Assembly: GCA_938005265.1 (NCBI GenBank)
Contig: CALLOA010000125.1
Location: 1 to 64,000 of the forward strand
DNA: 64,000 nt
Direction: 5' to 3'
DNA from: an uncultured Granulosicoccaceae bacterium
Lineage (GTDB): Bacteria; Pseudomonadota; Gammaproteobacteria; Granulosicoccales; Granulosicoccaceae
In this document: one piece after another, positions 1 to 11,171 of the stretch
Numbering within the stretch: position 1 is the first letter of the stretch
How the letters are laid out: every line of letters begins with the position of its first letter
Position numbers and translations under genes: made by a program
Notes under the pieces: model-generated
Databases searched by the model: none
What the model saw: only the letters and a program-made list of their open reading frames with translations
What the model was told of the DNA's origin: nothing

Positions 1-29
1 AAACTAAAGAATGACCAAACTGGCAACAC

Positions 30-428
30 TCAAAGTGGCAAGTGGGCCTCGATTAGCGGGTTTTGTGGCGCTTCATACAAGCTGTCTCTTTTGACCAGCT
101 GCTCCAGCAAGCCAATCATTGTGCTTTTGAAATCGCCTCTATCTGGCTGTATGCCTGGCCCAAGCCCACCTGAATCGCTCTGCTCCGAGACACCTGAAAC
201 CAACAGCATAGCGCTGGCTGCAGCTGCGGCATCGATTTCAGCAGGTAAATCCAGTAACCACGCAAAAAACAGATTCTGCGCTTCCTGTTCCGGCACCGTC
301 GAGTTCGCACTAAGTGACTGGCTGACCAAGCCACGTGAATCGCACAATGGAAACAGAATCAGTTGGGCCGGGCCACATGACGGGTTCAAAGGCTCACTAC
401 TACGCCTGGTTTTAAAACTGTCACTCAA
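30..428 (-). CDS. Hypothetical protein, 132 aa, TTG start
   Basis: No family is recognised. The frame is preferred over the longer frame on the other strand because its residue composition is protein-like: a mixed hydrophobic and acidic sequence with an Ala-rich helix near residues 65-78 (LPAEIDAAAAASAMLLV) and an ordered C-terminal part. The plus-strand alternative is rich in Ser, Cys, His and Arg. The only usable start is TTG at 428, with no convincing ribosome binding site, and the frame stays open only to about 461 upstream. The gene is divergent from obgE. In relatives rplU-rpmA usually lies here; neither is present within the window. Confidence 0.42.
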   Translation of the reverse strand: MSDSFKTRRSSEPLNPSCGPAQLILFPLCDSRGLVSQSLSANSTVPEQEAQNLFFAWLLDLPAEIDAAAAASAMLLVSGVSEQSDSGGLGPGIQPDRGDFKSTMIGLLEQLVKRDSLYEAPQNPLIEAHLPL

Positions 429-1935
<1,507 letters not shown>

Positions 1936-1936
1936 T

Positions 1937-3094
1937 ATGACACGTCAACGCATTGCCAACGCCAGGCGCTGGGTCATCAAGGTGGGCAGTTCGCTACTCA
2001 CCGCGGATGGTATTGGCCTTGATGAAACACTGATCTCCAGTTGGTGTGATCAGATGGCAGTGCTCAAATCGCATGGTATTGAAGTGGTATTAGTGTCATC
2101 CGGCTCAATCGCTGAAGGGATGGGCCGACTCGGTCTAACGCAACGCCCGCGTGACCTGCCAACATTACAGGCCGCTGCCGCAATAGGACAAATGGGGCTC
2201 GTCAGAGCCTACGAAAAATCCTTTAATGAATACCAGCTCAAAACGGCTCAAATTCTGTTGACCCATGCCGATCTGGCTAACCGTCAGCGCTACCTGAATG
2301 CGGGCGCTACACTGCGACGATTGCTGGAGCTGGATACAGTGCCAGTGATAAACGAGAACGATACCGTTACCACCGAAGAGATACGTTTTGGCGACAATGA
2401 CACATTGGCAGCTTCAGTTGCCAATTTAATCAGCGCAGATGTTCTGGTTATCCTGACAGATCAGGACGGGCTATTCAGCGCTGACCCGCGTAGCGACAAA
2501 AATGCCACGTTACTGGAACGCGCCGACGCAAATAACCCTGCAATCATGGCACTCGCCGGCAGTGCAGGCAGCCAGCTGGGTAGTGGCGGGATGCGCACCA
2601 AAATCACGGCTGCGAGTCGTGCTTCGGCATCGGGTACCACCACTATTATTGCCAACGGCCGTTGTGAGAACGTACTGCAACGATTGGCCAGCGGCGAAAC
2701 ACTGGGGACGATGCTGACCAGCGATAAGCCACCACGCCTCGCGCGCAAACAATGGCTTTCGAACCAGCTTAAATCGAACGGCCGTCTATGGCTGGATGAG
2801 GGAGCTGCCAACGCATTGCAAAATCGTGGCGTCAGCCTTTTGGCTGTTGGAGTAACACGGGTCGACGGGGACTTCAAACGTGGAGAAATGGTGTCTTGTG
2901 TAAAACAGGACGGTACTGAAATAGCCAAAGGCCTGAGCAATTATGACCGTGACGCGGCAACGCGAATTGCCGGCAAAACCAGTGAAGAATTTAACGAAAT
3001 ACTCGGGTTTACAAGTGAACCCGAGCTTATAAACCGGGACAATCTGGTATTGGTAGACAGCGCTACCACCACCAGTACCGTGAGTTCTGTGTAA
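1937..3094 (+). CDS. proB: Glutamate 5-kinase ProB
   Basis: Catalyses ATP-dependent phosphorylation of glutamate, the first and feedback-controlled step of proline synthesis in the cytosol. The N-terminal amino-acid-kinase domain starts with WVIKVGSSLLT and carries the VSSGSIAEGMGRLG and NENDTV motifs; GSGGMRTKITAA marks its end. A PUA domain follows (roughly residues 285-365), giving 385 aa, slightly longer than the E. coli enzyme because of a Ser/Thr-rich tail. It starts 1 base after obgE, the arrangement found in Pseudomonas. proA is not nearby. Confidence 0.96.
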   Translation: MTRQRIANARRWVIKVGSSLLTADGIGLDETLISSWCDQMAVLKSHGIEVVLVSSGSIAEGMGRLGLTQRPRDLPTLQAAAAIGQMGLVRAYEKSFNEYQLKTAQILLTHADLANRQRYLNAGATLRRLLELDTVPVINENDTVTTEEIRFGDNDTLAASVANLISADVLVILTDQDGLFSADPRSDKNATLLERADANNPAIMALAGSAGSQLGSGGMRTKITAASRASASGTTTIIANGRCENVLQRLASGETLGTMLTSDKPPRLARKQWLSNQLKSNGRLWLDEGAANALQNRGVSLLAVGVTRVDGDFKRGEMVSCVKQDGTEIAKGLSNYDRDAATRIAGKTSEEFNEILGFTSEPELINRDNLVLVDSATTTSTVSSV

Positions 3095-3160
3095 GCAGTC
3101 TTGTGTAAGCTGCAACTTCCCAGGCAGTAAGCCCGGCAGCGAACCTAGCGAACGACAGCC

Positions 3161-3204
3161 GTCCCGGCGAATCTCGTCCCAGCGAATCTCGTCCCGGCGA
3201 ATCT
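3161..3204. repeat. Three tandem copies of a 15-bp unit
   Basis: GTCCCGGCGAATCTC occurs at 3161-3175, with one change (GTCCCAGCGAATCTC) at 3176-3190, and again at 3191-3204 lacking only the last base. It lies between the convergent proB and rpsT genes, 66 bases after the proB stop. A degenerate copy (GCCCGGCAGCGAACCTAG) may precede it near 3131. Confidence 0.9.
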
Positions 3205-3248
3205 ATACCGAAGCAGATAGCACCAAAACGGACAGCGTTGAAACAGAT

Positions 3249-3509
3249 TTACATTGCGCGGATTTGCGCGTTAAATCGGGACTTGTAACGAGCTGCCTTG
3301 TTTTTGTGAATCAACCCCTTTCGAGCCATATGATCAAGAACCGGAACGGCATCCTTGAAGGCAGTTTCGGCACCCGACTTGTCACCGGATTCAATCGCTG
3401 AAAACACTTGCTTGACGCGTGTACGCATCATTGAACGCTGGCTTGCATTACGGCTGCGGCGCTTGACCGCCTGTCTGACTCGTTTGCGCGCTTGAGGCGA
3501 ATTAGCCAA
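3249..3509 (-). CDS. rpsT: 30S ribosomal protein S20
   Basis: Binds 16S rRNA in the 30S body. 86 aa, very basic, with the hallmark start [18 protein letters not shown] and the NKAARYKSR segment near the C-terminus; the length is typical. The start is supported by AGAGGA seven bases upstream of the ATG. It is transcribed alone, convergent with proB and divergent from murJ, the usual gammaproteobacterial setting. Confidence 0.97.
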   Translation of the reverse strand: MANSPQARKRVRQAVKRRSRNASQRSMMRTRVKQVFSAIESGDKSGAETAFKDAVPVLDHMARKGLIHKNKAARYKSRFNAQIRAM

Positions 3510-3817
3510 TGTAATATTCCTCTGGAAATTGGATGCCTGGGGCGTGCTTTCGCAAATTTAACTCGCAAATTTTGCGAATAAAACCGCAAGCAACACCTTG
3601 AAAATTTAAATTCGACATAACATCCCGCTTTCTACAAAATCCGGTCGCGAATGTTAGTCGAATGCTAGTTCATGGGACTTCGAGTGACTGCCCCGCTTAA
3701 TGTGGGTACTAGGCTAACAAAGTCAGCCGTACATTATGCTATTCTGGAGAGCTAGAGTCAATCGCCCCTATCGTACGGTGCGCGCCCGAATCCGTCTTCA
3801 AGGCACCTGTCCCAGCA
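3510..3817. other. Divergent rpsT/murJ intergenic region
   Basis: 308 bases that must hold the rpsT and murJ promoters. The visible structure is a pair of direct repeats TCGCAAATTT (3550-3559 and 3563-3572), the second being half of a palindrome. No convincing full -35/-10 pair was found on either strand. Confidence 0.55.
3550..3577. repeat. Direct repeat and palindrome in the rpsT leader
   Basis: TCGCAAATTT at 3550-3559 and 3563-3572, 13 bases apart; the second copy continues into TTTGCGA so that 3563-3577 reads TCGCAAATTTTGCGA, a near-perfect palindrome. It lies 41-68 bases upstream of the rpsT ATG, within the promoter or 5' leader. Confidence 0.6.
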
Positions 3818-5446
3818 GTGACTGCAGAATCCTCTAAAAAAGGTAGCAACAGCCCCACATCAGCACATGCCCAGTCTGGTGGCCTGCTGCGTTCGGGCGT
3901 TATTGTCAGCAGCATGACGCTACTATCCAGGATTCTGGGATTCGTACGCGATCAGGTGCTCGCTATATTCTTCGGCGCCGGCGCCATCACAGATGTATTT
4001 CTGGTGGCGTGGAAAATACCCAATTTCCTGCGCAAACTCTTTGCGGAAGGGGCATTTGCCCAGGGTTTCATACCGGTTTTCACTGAATACAAGGAAAAAC
4101 GCACGCGGCAGGAGCTGCTTAACCTGGCATCCCATGTATCCGGCGCTCTCAGCGTCGTATTATTGATTGTAAGCACTCTGGGCGTAATGCTGGCGCCGTT
4201 TCTAGTAATGCTCTTCGCGCCGGGTTTTGCGCGCTCCGGCGATCAGTTCGAACTCGCAACAACAATGTTGCGCATCACTTTTCCTTACCTGTTTTTCGTC
4301 TCGCTGCTGGCCTACTCCGGCAGCATTCTAAACACCTTCGGTCACTTCGCCATCCCCTCATTAACACCGGTATTGCTGAATGTTTGCATGATTTTCGCGG
4401 CAATCTGGCTGGCACCCCTGTTTGAACAACCTATTGTTGCGCTGGCATGGGGGGTGCTACTGGCAGGATTGACCCAAATTGCCTTTCAATTACCTTTTCT
4501 CGCCAGAATTGGCTTGATGCCAAAACCCGCACTGGGCTTGACCAGCTGGCGCCACCCGGGTGTCAAACGCATTCTGAAGTTGATGGGGCCGGTGATATTT
4601 GGCTCTTCTGTCGCTCAGATCAACATTTTGCTGGATACCGTAATAGCCTCGTTCCTTATCACCGGAAGTTTGAGCTGGCTTTATTATTCAGACCGTTTGA
4701 TGCAATTTCCGCTGGGTATTTTGGGCGTTGCCATGGCGACGGTAATTCTGCCAAGACTTTCAGCGCGCTTTACCACCAAAGCCGAAGCCGATTTCAGGAA
4801 CACGCTTGAATGGGCATTGAAGATCACTTTGCTGGTCGGGATGCCCGCCGCTTTTGGATTGTTGGTGTTAGCCAGCCCCCTTATCGCGACTCTGTTTGAA
4901 TACGGACAGTTCACTGAGGCAGACACCCGCATGACGAGCTTCAGCCTCATGGCGTACGCCCTGGGCGTTCCTGCATTTATCCTGACAAAGGTCATGCTAC
5001 CGGCATTTTTCTCACGCCACGACACACGCACGCCGGTTCGCATCGGCATAATAGCCCTGCTCAGCAATATGCTATACAACATCGCCCTTGTGGTGCCGAT
5101 GGTGTTGGCTGGATTCATCGCCCCTCACATGGGGCTTGCGCTCGCTTCCACACTATCTGCATGGCAACAGACCTGGATGCTCTACCGCAAACTCAAAACA
5201 CAGGGTATTTACCATGCCAGTAGCGATTTTCAAGGCTTTGCGCGCCGCATGCTGCCAGCGCTTCTGGTAATGACGGCTGTCATGCTCGGCCTGCTGGTAA
5301 TTTGGTCACCAGGTTCGGCATGGAGCAGTATGCAGTTCATCGGGCGCGTTGGCGCCTTACTCGCTATAATTGCAGCCGCGGTAAGTGCTTATGCTGCTAC
5401 CCTGTGGTTCAGCGGCTTACGACCTCGCGATTTGATATCTGAGTAG
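3818..5446 (+). CDS. murJ: Lipid II flippase MurJ (MviN)
   Basis: Inner-membrane flippase that moves the peptidoglycan precursor lipid II across the membrane. 542 aa with about 14 hydrophobic segments; the signature region SRILGFVRDQVLAIFFGAG and the FLRKLFAEGAFAQGFIPVF segment are typical of the family. A GTG at 3818 gives a ~20-residue polar leader before the conserved part; an internal ATG at 3914 would remove conserved sequence, so GTG is preferred. It heads the murJ-ribF-ileS-lspA-ispH run. Confidence 0.95.
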   Translation: MTAESSKKGSNSPTSAHAQSGGLLRSGVIVSSMTLLSRILGFVRDQVLAIFFGAGAITDVFLVAWKIPNFLRKLFAEGAFAQGFIPVFTEYKEKRTRQELLNLASHVSGALSVVLLIVSTLGVMLAPFLVMLFAPGFARSGDQFELATTMLRITFPYLFFVSLLAYSGSILNTFGHFAIPSLTPVLLNVCMIFAAIWLAPLFEQPIVALAWGVLLAGLTQIAFQLPFLARIGLMPKPALGLTSWRHPGVKRILKLMGPVIFGSSVAQINILLDTVIASFLITGSLSWLYYSDRLMQFPLGILGVAMATVILPRLSARFTTKAEADFRNTLEWALKITLLVGMPAAFGLLVLASPLIATLFEYGQFTEADTRMTSFSLMAYALGVPAFILTKVMLPAFFSRHDTRTPVRIGIIALLSNMLYNIALVVPMVLAGFIAPHMGLALASTLSAWQQTWMLYRKLKTQGIYHASSDFQGFARRMLPALLVMTAVMLGLLVIWSPGSAWSSMQFIGRVGALLAIIAAAVSAYAATLWFSGLRPRDLISE

Positions 5447-5521
5447 TCGATATCCAATCAACTGACGTCAGCCTAACTCAACTAATTTTACTTTCTTACG
5501 AATTCTCACCCAGGTTCACCA

Positions 5522-6481
5522 GTGCAACTTATTAGGGGTCTGCAAAACTATCCGGCGAGTAACGGCTGCGTCGCGACCATTGGCAATTTCGACGGTGTGC
5601 ATCGCGGTCACCGCGCCATTTTCGCGCGCCTTGCCGAAATCGGAAATCAACAAAATCTGCCATTATGTGCAGTCACTTTCGAGCCACTGCCTCACGAATT
5701 TTTTCGGCCCAAGGAAGGTGTTATGCGCCTCAGCACGTTGCGCGACAAATCAAGCGCGATCGCCAGCTGCGGCATAGACCAGCTATTGCTGCTGCATTTC
5801 AATCAGAAGCTAGCCAGTTTGCAGGCTGAAGACTTTATCAGTGAAGCGCTGCTGTCGACGCTGAAAATCCGCCACCTGGTGGTGGGCGATGATTTCCGTT
5901 TTGGCAACCAGAGACGAGGAGACTTTGCCATGCTGCAGCGTGCCGGCGACAAACACGGTTTCGGTGTTGAAAGTTTTCATACGGTAGTCAGCAATACCGC
6001 AGCGGCGGCATCCCGCATCTCGAGCAGCGCGATTCGTCAGGCCCTGCTAGCACACGATTTCACCGAGGCCGCACAACTGATCGGCCACCCTTACAGTATC
6101 AGCGGGCGTGTTATCAAAGGCCAGCAGCTGGCCAGACAACTAGGCTACCCCACAGCCAATGTCTGCCTGAAAGACTTCCGACCGGGCATTCGTGGCGTCT
6201 TTGCTGTTTCGCTTACCGCCCCAGGCAGTGCGACAGATCCGGGCAGCAGTACCACCTACCAGGGGGTTGCCAATCTCGGTGAGCGGCCGACCGTCAATGG
6301 CAAGCAACTGCTACTTGAGGTGCATGTATTTGACGCTGAACCGAATCTTTACGAGCAGGTGGTGAGCGTCAGTTTTCACCACTACCTGCGCGGTGAGAAG
6401 AAGTTTGACGGTCTTGAGGAATTAAAGCAGGCGATAGCCAGCGACGCCAGTGCGGCACGCGACTTCTTTGCCAGCGCCTGA
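5522..6481 (+). CDS. ribF: Bifunctional riboflavin kinase / FAD synthetase
   Basis: Phosphorylates riboflavin to FMN and adenylylates FMN to FAD. The N-terminal nucleotidyltransferase domain has TIGNFDGVHRGH and the SSSAIRQAL segment; the C-terminal flavokinase domain carries LGYPTANV and GVANLGERPTVNG. 319 aa, usual length. The start is GTG at 5522. In the flavokinase entry loop the usual glycine/arginine-rich stretch reads GQQLARQLGYPTAN. It lies 75 bases after murJ, upstream of ileS. Confidence 0.95.
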   Translation: MQLIRGLQNYPASNGCVATIGNFDGVHRGHRAIFARLAEIGNQQNLPLCAVTFEPLPHEFFRPKEGVMRLSTLRDKSSAIASCGIDQLLLLHFNQKLASLQAEDFISEALLSTLKIRHLVVGDDFRFGNQRRGDFAMLQRAGDKHGFGVESFHTVVSNTAAAASRISSSAIRQALLAHDFTEAAQLIGHPYSISGRVIKGQQLARQLGYPTANVCLKDFRPGIRGVFAVSLTAPGSATDPGSSTTYQGVANLGERPTVNGKQLLLEVHVFDAEPNLYEQVVSVSFHHYLRGEKKFDGLEELKQAIASDASAARDFFASA

Positions 6482-6606
6482 TCCAGTATCGACAAACGCA
6501 AAACTACATGGCGGAAGCCCACTTGTCGCTAAACCGACAACGTGTTATACGCTACAGTACTTAAGTTACCCATCAATCCGTCCATCAATCCAATGAGCCC
6601 CCCGCA

Positions 6607-9474
6607 GTGACTGCAGAAGCAAAATCTTCAACAGACTATAAAAAAACCCTGAATCTGCCCAAAACAGATTTTCCCATGCGTGGCAACCTGGCGAAACGCG
6701 AGCCGGACATGCAAAAGCGTTGGGAATCGATGGATATTTACAACCTTATCCGCCAGGCGTCCCAAGGGCGCGAAAAGTTTATTCTGCATGACGGCCCTCC
6801 CTACGCCAATGGTGACATTCACATAGGCCATGTGGTTAATAAAGTGATCAAGGACATGATCGTCAAGAGCAAGCAGCTCGCCGGTTTTGACGCCCACTAT
6901 ATTCCCGGCTGGGACTGCCATGGCCTGCCTATAGAAAACAAGGTGGAATCATTGGTGGGAAAACCCGGGGACAAGATCGACGAGGGTGGTTTTCGTGCCA
7001 AGTGTCGCGAATATGCAAGCGAGCAAATTGACAATCAGCGTACCGAATTCAAACGTCTGGGCGTGTTTGGTGACTGGGAAAATCCCTATCTCACCATGGC
7101 CTTCCAGAACGAAGCGGACACCATCCGCGCACTTGGCAAGATTATAGAAGCCGGCCATATCTACAAAGGAACCAAGCCCGTGCACTGGAGCTGGGGTGCT
7201 CACTCGGCCGTTGCTGAAGCTGAAGTGGATTATGAAGACAAGACCTCCACAGCCATTGATGTGCGTTTCCGGCCTGTCGATAAACCTGCTTTTCTGGATG
7301 CTTTCGGGCAACTTCCACAAGCCCTGGCCGAGCTGCCTGCATCTGTCGTGATTTGGACCACCACGCCCTGGACTATTCCCGGGAACCTCGCGGTTGCCCT
7401 GCATCCGGAACTTGAATACTCGCTGCTCCATGTAGCTGCCGATTCAGACAACAACATTGGAGAGGAATTACTACTGGTCGCAAGCGAATTGGCTGAGCCA
7501 TGCATGAGGCGTTATGGCATTGCCAATTATACGATTGCCGCGACAGCAGCTGGCGCAAGCTTTGAAAAGATGCCGTTGCGTCACCCGTTTTATGATCGTG
7601 AATCTCTCATGGTGCTGGGCGACTACGTTACTACTGAAAGCGGTACCGGTTGCGTACACACGGCCCCCGACCATGGTGTAGACGATTTCTACACTGGAAA
7701 ACGCTATGGCCTGGAACTACTCAACCCCGTTGATGAGCACGGTGTGTATGCCGACAGCGTCGAGGAATTCGGTGGCGTTCATGTGATGAAGGCTGACAAA
7801 TTGCTGCTGGATAAACTGACCGCTGCAGATGCACTGCTTAAAGCCGAAAAATACCAACACAGTTATCCGTTCTGCTGGCGTACAAAAACACCGATCATCT
7901 ACCGGGCTACACCGCAATGGTTTGTCAGCATGGATAACGAGGGTTTGCGCCAAACCGCGCTGGACGAAATCAAAAAGGTGCGCTGGGTACCCGACTGGGG
8001 ACAGGCGCGAATCGAGGGCATGATAGCCAACCGCCCGGACTGGTGTATCTCGCGTCAACGCTACTGGGGCATTCCGATCCCTCTGTTTATACACAAAGAC
8101 AGTGGCGAACTGCACCCTAAAACCAACGACATTATTGAAGCAGTTGCCAAGCGTGTAGAGAAAGGCGGCATTCAGGCCTGGTTTGATGCGCCAAGTGAAG
8201 AACTGCTAGGTGCTGAAGCCGGTGAATACTCGCGCGTTAATGATGTACTGGATGTCTGGTTCGATTCGGGTACAACCTTCATGCATGTACTGCAACGTCG
8301 TGACGGCCAGAACTACCCGGCTGATATGTATCTTGAAGGTTCTGATCAACATCGCGGCTGGTTCCACTCTTCATTGCTGGCCAGTGTCGCGATCAACAAG
8401 ATCGCACCTTACAAACAGGTTCTGACTCATGGCTTCACCGTTGATCAGCAAGGCCGCAAGATGTCGAAATCCCTTGGCAATGTAATCGCACCACAGAAAG
8501 TCATGAAAACTCTGGGGGCTGACATCATTCGACTCTGGGTCTGCTCTGCAGACTACCGTGGCGAGATGAGCGTGTCGCAGGAAATTCTTGATCGCATGGC
8601 AGATTCCTACCGCCGCATTCGAAATACATCTCGCTACCTGTTAAGTGCTTTATATGATTTCGATCCGGCCAGCGACATGGTGAAACCCGAAGACATGCTG
8701 GCGCTGGACCGGTGGGCTGTTGATAGCGCCAGCCGGACCCAGAAAGCCGTACAGAAAGCTTACGACGACTATAACTTTCACGGCGTGTATCAGACCATCC
8801 ACAATTTTTGCGGTGTTGATATGAGTAGCTTCTATCTCGATATCATCAAGGACCGGCAATACACTACAGCCAGTAACAGCAAGGCCAGGCGCTCCGCGCA
8901 AACTGCCATGTACTTGATAGCCGAAGCGATGGTACGTTGGATTTCACCAGTATTAAGCTTTACCAGCGATGAAATCTGGCAAGCCATGCCGGGCAAGCGA
9001 GGTGACACCGTGTTTACTGAAACCTGGTACGACGGACTATTCGAGCTTTCTGAACACGAGGCAATAACACGCGAAGACTGGAGCAATTTGTTACAGATAC
9101 GCGCCGCCGTTTCCAAGGAGCTTGAAAGCCTGCGTGTCTCTGGCGATATAGGTGGTGCGCTGGATGCCAGCGTTTCACTGTTTGCCGAGGGCGATTTGCT
9201 GGCAACTCTTGAAAAACTGAAAACCGAATTGCGGTTTATCCTGATCACCTCTGAAGCCGGTGTATCAGCACTCGACAATACACCGGATGAAGCAAAACTT
9301 CTGGATGTTGAAGGCCGTAAACTGGCCATTCTCGCAACTTCTGCTGAGGGCGAAAAATGTGTCCGCTGTTGGCATTACCGCCCCGATGTGGGCAATTCTG
9401 CAGAACACAGTGAACTATGCCAGCGTTGTGTTGACAATGTCAGTGGTAGTGGAGAAAAGCGGAATCTGGCTTAA
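6607..9474 (+). CDS. ileS: Isoleucyl-tRNA synthetase
   Basis: Charges tRNA-Ile in the cytosol. 955 aa class I synthetase with the HIGH box in [12 protein letters not shown] (about residue 66), the CP1 editing domain with the Thr-rich [11 protein letters not shown] motif, the KMSKS loop as KMSKSLGNV (about residue 618), and a C-terminal zinc finger with paired Cys motifs ([12 protein letters not shown] and CQRC). All catalytic signatures are intact. The start is GTG at 6607. It is followed by lspA after 60 bases. Confidence 0.97.
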   Translation: MTAEAKSSTDYKKTLNLPKTDFPMRGNLAKREPDMQKRWESMDIYNLIRQASQGREKFILHDGPPYANGDIHIGHVVNKVIKDMIVKSKQLAGFDAHYIPGWDCHGLPIENKVESLVGKPGDKIDEGGFRAKCREYASEQIDNQRTEFKRLGVFGDWENPYLTMAFQNEADTIRALGKIIEAGHIYKGTKPVHWSWGAHSAVAEAEVDYEDKTSTAIDVRFRPVDKPAFLDAFGQLPQALAELPASVVIWTTTPWTIPGNLAVALHPELEYSLLHVAADSDNNIGEELLLVASELAEPCMRRYGIANYTIAATAAGASFEKMPLRHPFYDRESLMVLGDYVTTESGTGCVHTAPDHGVDDFYTGKRYGLELLNPVDEHGVYADSVEEFGGVHVMKADKLLLDKLTAADALLKAEKYQHSYPFCWRTKTPIIYRATPQWFVSMDNEGLRQTALDEIKKVRWVPDWGQARIEGMIANRPDWCISRQRYWGIPIPLFIHKDSGELHPKTNDIIEAVAKRVEKGGIQAWFDAPSEELLGAEAGEYSRVNDVLDVWFDSGTTFMHVLQRRDGQNYPADMYLEGSDQHRGWFHSSLLASVAINKIAPYKQVLTHGFTVDQQGRKMSKSLGNVIAPQKVMKTLGADIIRLWVCSADYRGEMSVSQEILDRMADSYRRIRNTSRYLLSALYDFDPASDMVKPEDMLALDRWAVDSASRTQKAVQKAYDDYNFHGVYQTIHNFCGVDMSSFYLDIIKDRQYTTASNSKARRSAQTAMYLIAEAMVRWISPVLSFTSDEIWQAMPGKRGDTVFTETWYDGLFELSEHEAITREDWSNLLQIRAAVSKELESLRVSGDIGGALDASVSLFAEGDLLATLEKLKTELRFILITSEAGVSALDNTPDEAKLLDVEGRKLAILATSAEGEKCVRCWHYRPDVGNSAEHSELCQRCVDNVSGSGEKRNLA

Positions 9475-9534
9475 ACGCCCAATTTTTCAAAACCGGGTGT
9501 AAAGACACAAGACGAATACAATAAAGGATAATCA

Positions 9535-10044
9535 ATGCCGATTTATATGCGTTACCTGATCAGCACCTTTGTCGTAGTAGCTGATCAGATAACCAAAATA
9601 ATTGCTGATCGCAGTATAGAACTCTACGAACAAATTTATGTTCTGCCTGTTTTTAACTGGACACTGCATTACAACAAAGGGGCTGCGTTCAGCTTCCTGA
9701 GTAATGCCGGTGGTTGGCAACGCTATTTTCTGACCGGAATTAGCGCAGTAGTCAGCATCGTATTGATTATCTGGTTGGCCCGGCTACTGAAAACCGAAAA
9801 AGTGATGACCTGGGCACTTGCCCTGATACTAGGCGGTGCTGTTGGTAATCTGATTGACCGTGTCATTTACGGTCATGTGATCGATTTTATTGAAGTACAT
9901 TGGAAAACAGCGTACTTTCCATCCTTCAACATTGCTGATGCAGGTATCACTGTCGGTACGATTCTACTGCTTTGGGCAACCTTTACAGAAGGACGTGAAG
10001 AACAGGCTACAGGCCCCAGCAACGAAACGGATAGAGAGCAATAA
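9535..10044 (+). CDS. lspA: Lipoprotein signal peptidase (signal peptidase II)
   Basis: Inner-membrane aspartyl protease that removes signal peptides from diacylglyceryl-prolipoproteins. 169 aa with four membrane segments; both catalytic aspartates sit in their conserved boxes, GNLIDRV and FNIADAGI, and the N-terminal VADQITK and NKGAAFSFL motifs are present. AAAGGA lies seven bases before the ATG at 9535. It ends two bases before ispH; the fkpB gene usually found between lspA and ispH is absent. A substrate in this window is the Ig-repeat lipoprotein at 24.5 kb. Confidence 0.96.
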   Translation: MPIYMRYLISTFVVVADQITKIIADRSIELYEQIYVLPVFNWTLHYNKGAAFSFLSNAGGWQRYFLTGISAVVSIVLIIWLARLLKTEKVMTWALALILGGAVGNLIDRVIYGHVIDFIEVHWKTAYFPSFNIADAGITVGTILLLWATFTEGREEQATGPSNETDREQ

Positions 10045-10046
10045 TT

Positions 10047-10988
10047 GTGGAAGTCATACTCGCCAACCCGCGGGGTTTTTGTGCCGGTGTAGACCGTGCG
10101 ATAGAAATCGTCGAACGCGCTCTGGAAAAATTCGGCGCACCTATTTACGTGCGCCATGAAGTGGTACACAACAAGTTTGTCGTCGATGGTTTGCGCGACA
10201 AGGGAGCTGTGTTTGTCGAAGAACTTGACGAAATTCCTGATGATGCAACGGTTATATTCAGCGCACACGGTGTATCACGCCGCGTTGAAGAAGAAGCACA
10301 AGAGCGTGGCTTGACGGTGTTCGACGCCACTTGCCCTCTGGTGACCAAAGTACATATGGAAGTGGTGCGTTATGCAAGGCAGGGCAAGGAAGTCATTCTC
10401 ATTGGCCATAAGGGCCACCCCGAAGTTGAAGGTACGATGGGTCGCTACGACACATCATTCGGCGGGCGCATCATTCTGGTGGAAACACCCGAAGACGTAT
10501 CATCGCTGGAAATTAACGAGCCAGACGAAATGGCCTTTGTATCGCAGACTACATTATCAGTTGACGACACAGCTGCAATCATTGAAGCATTAAAAAAACG
10601 CTTCCCTGCAATTGCCGCCCCTGCAAAAGATGATATTTGCTACGCCACCCAGAACCGCCAGGATGCGGTGAAGGATTTATGCCTTAAAGCTGACTTGTTA
10701 CTGGTGGTAGGTGCTGGCAACAGCTCGAACTCCAACCGGTTGCGTGAATTAGGCGAGCGCGCGGGTGTTGAATCCTACCTGATAGCAAACTCCACAGAAA
10801 TCGAGAAGAGCTGGCTGGAAGGTAAAACGAAAATCGGTGTAACAGCAGGTGCATCAGCTCCCGAAGTGCTGGTAAAGCAGGTCATCGATCAGCTGGTCGA
10901 CTTCGGCGCAACTGCGGCTAACGAATCTGAAGGTATTGTAGAAACAATTTCCTTTTCACTACCAAAAGATTTGCGCATGCACAGCTAG
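10047..10988 (+). CDS. ispH: 4-hydroxy-3-methylbut-2-enyl diphosphate reductase IspH
   Basis: Last step of the MEP isoprenoid pathway: an iron-sulfur enzyme that reduces HMBPP to IPP and DMAPP. 313 aa; the three cluster-binding cysteines are at residues 12 ([10 protein letters not shown]), 96 ([11 protein letters not shown]) and 198 ([10 protein letters not shown]), almost exactly the E. coli positions. The start is GTG at 10047, two bases after the lspA stop. Last gene of the murJ-ispH run. Confidence 0.97.
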   Translation: MEVILANPRGFCAGVDRAIEIVERALEKFGAPIYVRHEVVHNKFVVDGLRDKGAVFVEELDEIPDDATVIFSAHGVSRRVEEEAQERGLTVFDATCPLVTKVHMEVVRYARQGKEVILIGHKGHPEVEGTMGRYDTSFGGRIILVETPEDVSSLEINEPDEMAFVSQTTLSVDDTAAIIEALKKRFPAIAAPAKDDICYATQNRQDAVKDLCLKADLLLVVGAGNSSNSNRLRELGERAGVESYLIANSTEIEKSWLEGKTKIGVTAGASAPEVLVKQVIDQLVDFGATAANESEGIVETISFSLPKDLRMHS

Positions 10989-11171
10989 GCTTTCTGTCTA
11001 GCTCACCGTCAAATGTTCGCCAAACCAGGCAGCTAGATGCTGGCGCTACAAGTGTTTCAAAGCGCTTTTTATTTTCCTACTAGTGTTTGCTAACCACCTT
11101 TCTACACCACTACTTTACTTACATTAGAAGAACACATAGCATGGCACCTTCGAGACGGAAGCAGCAGTGTT

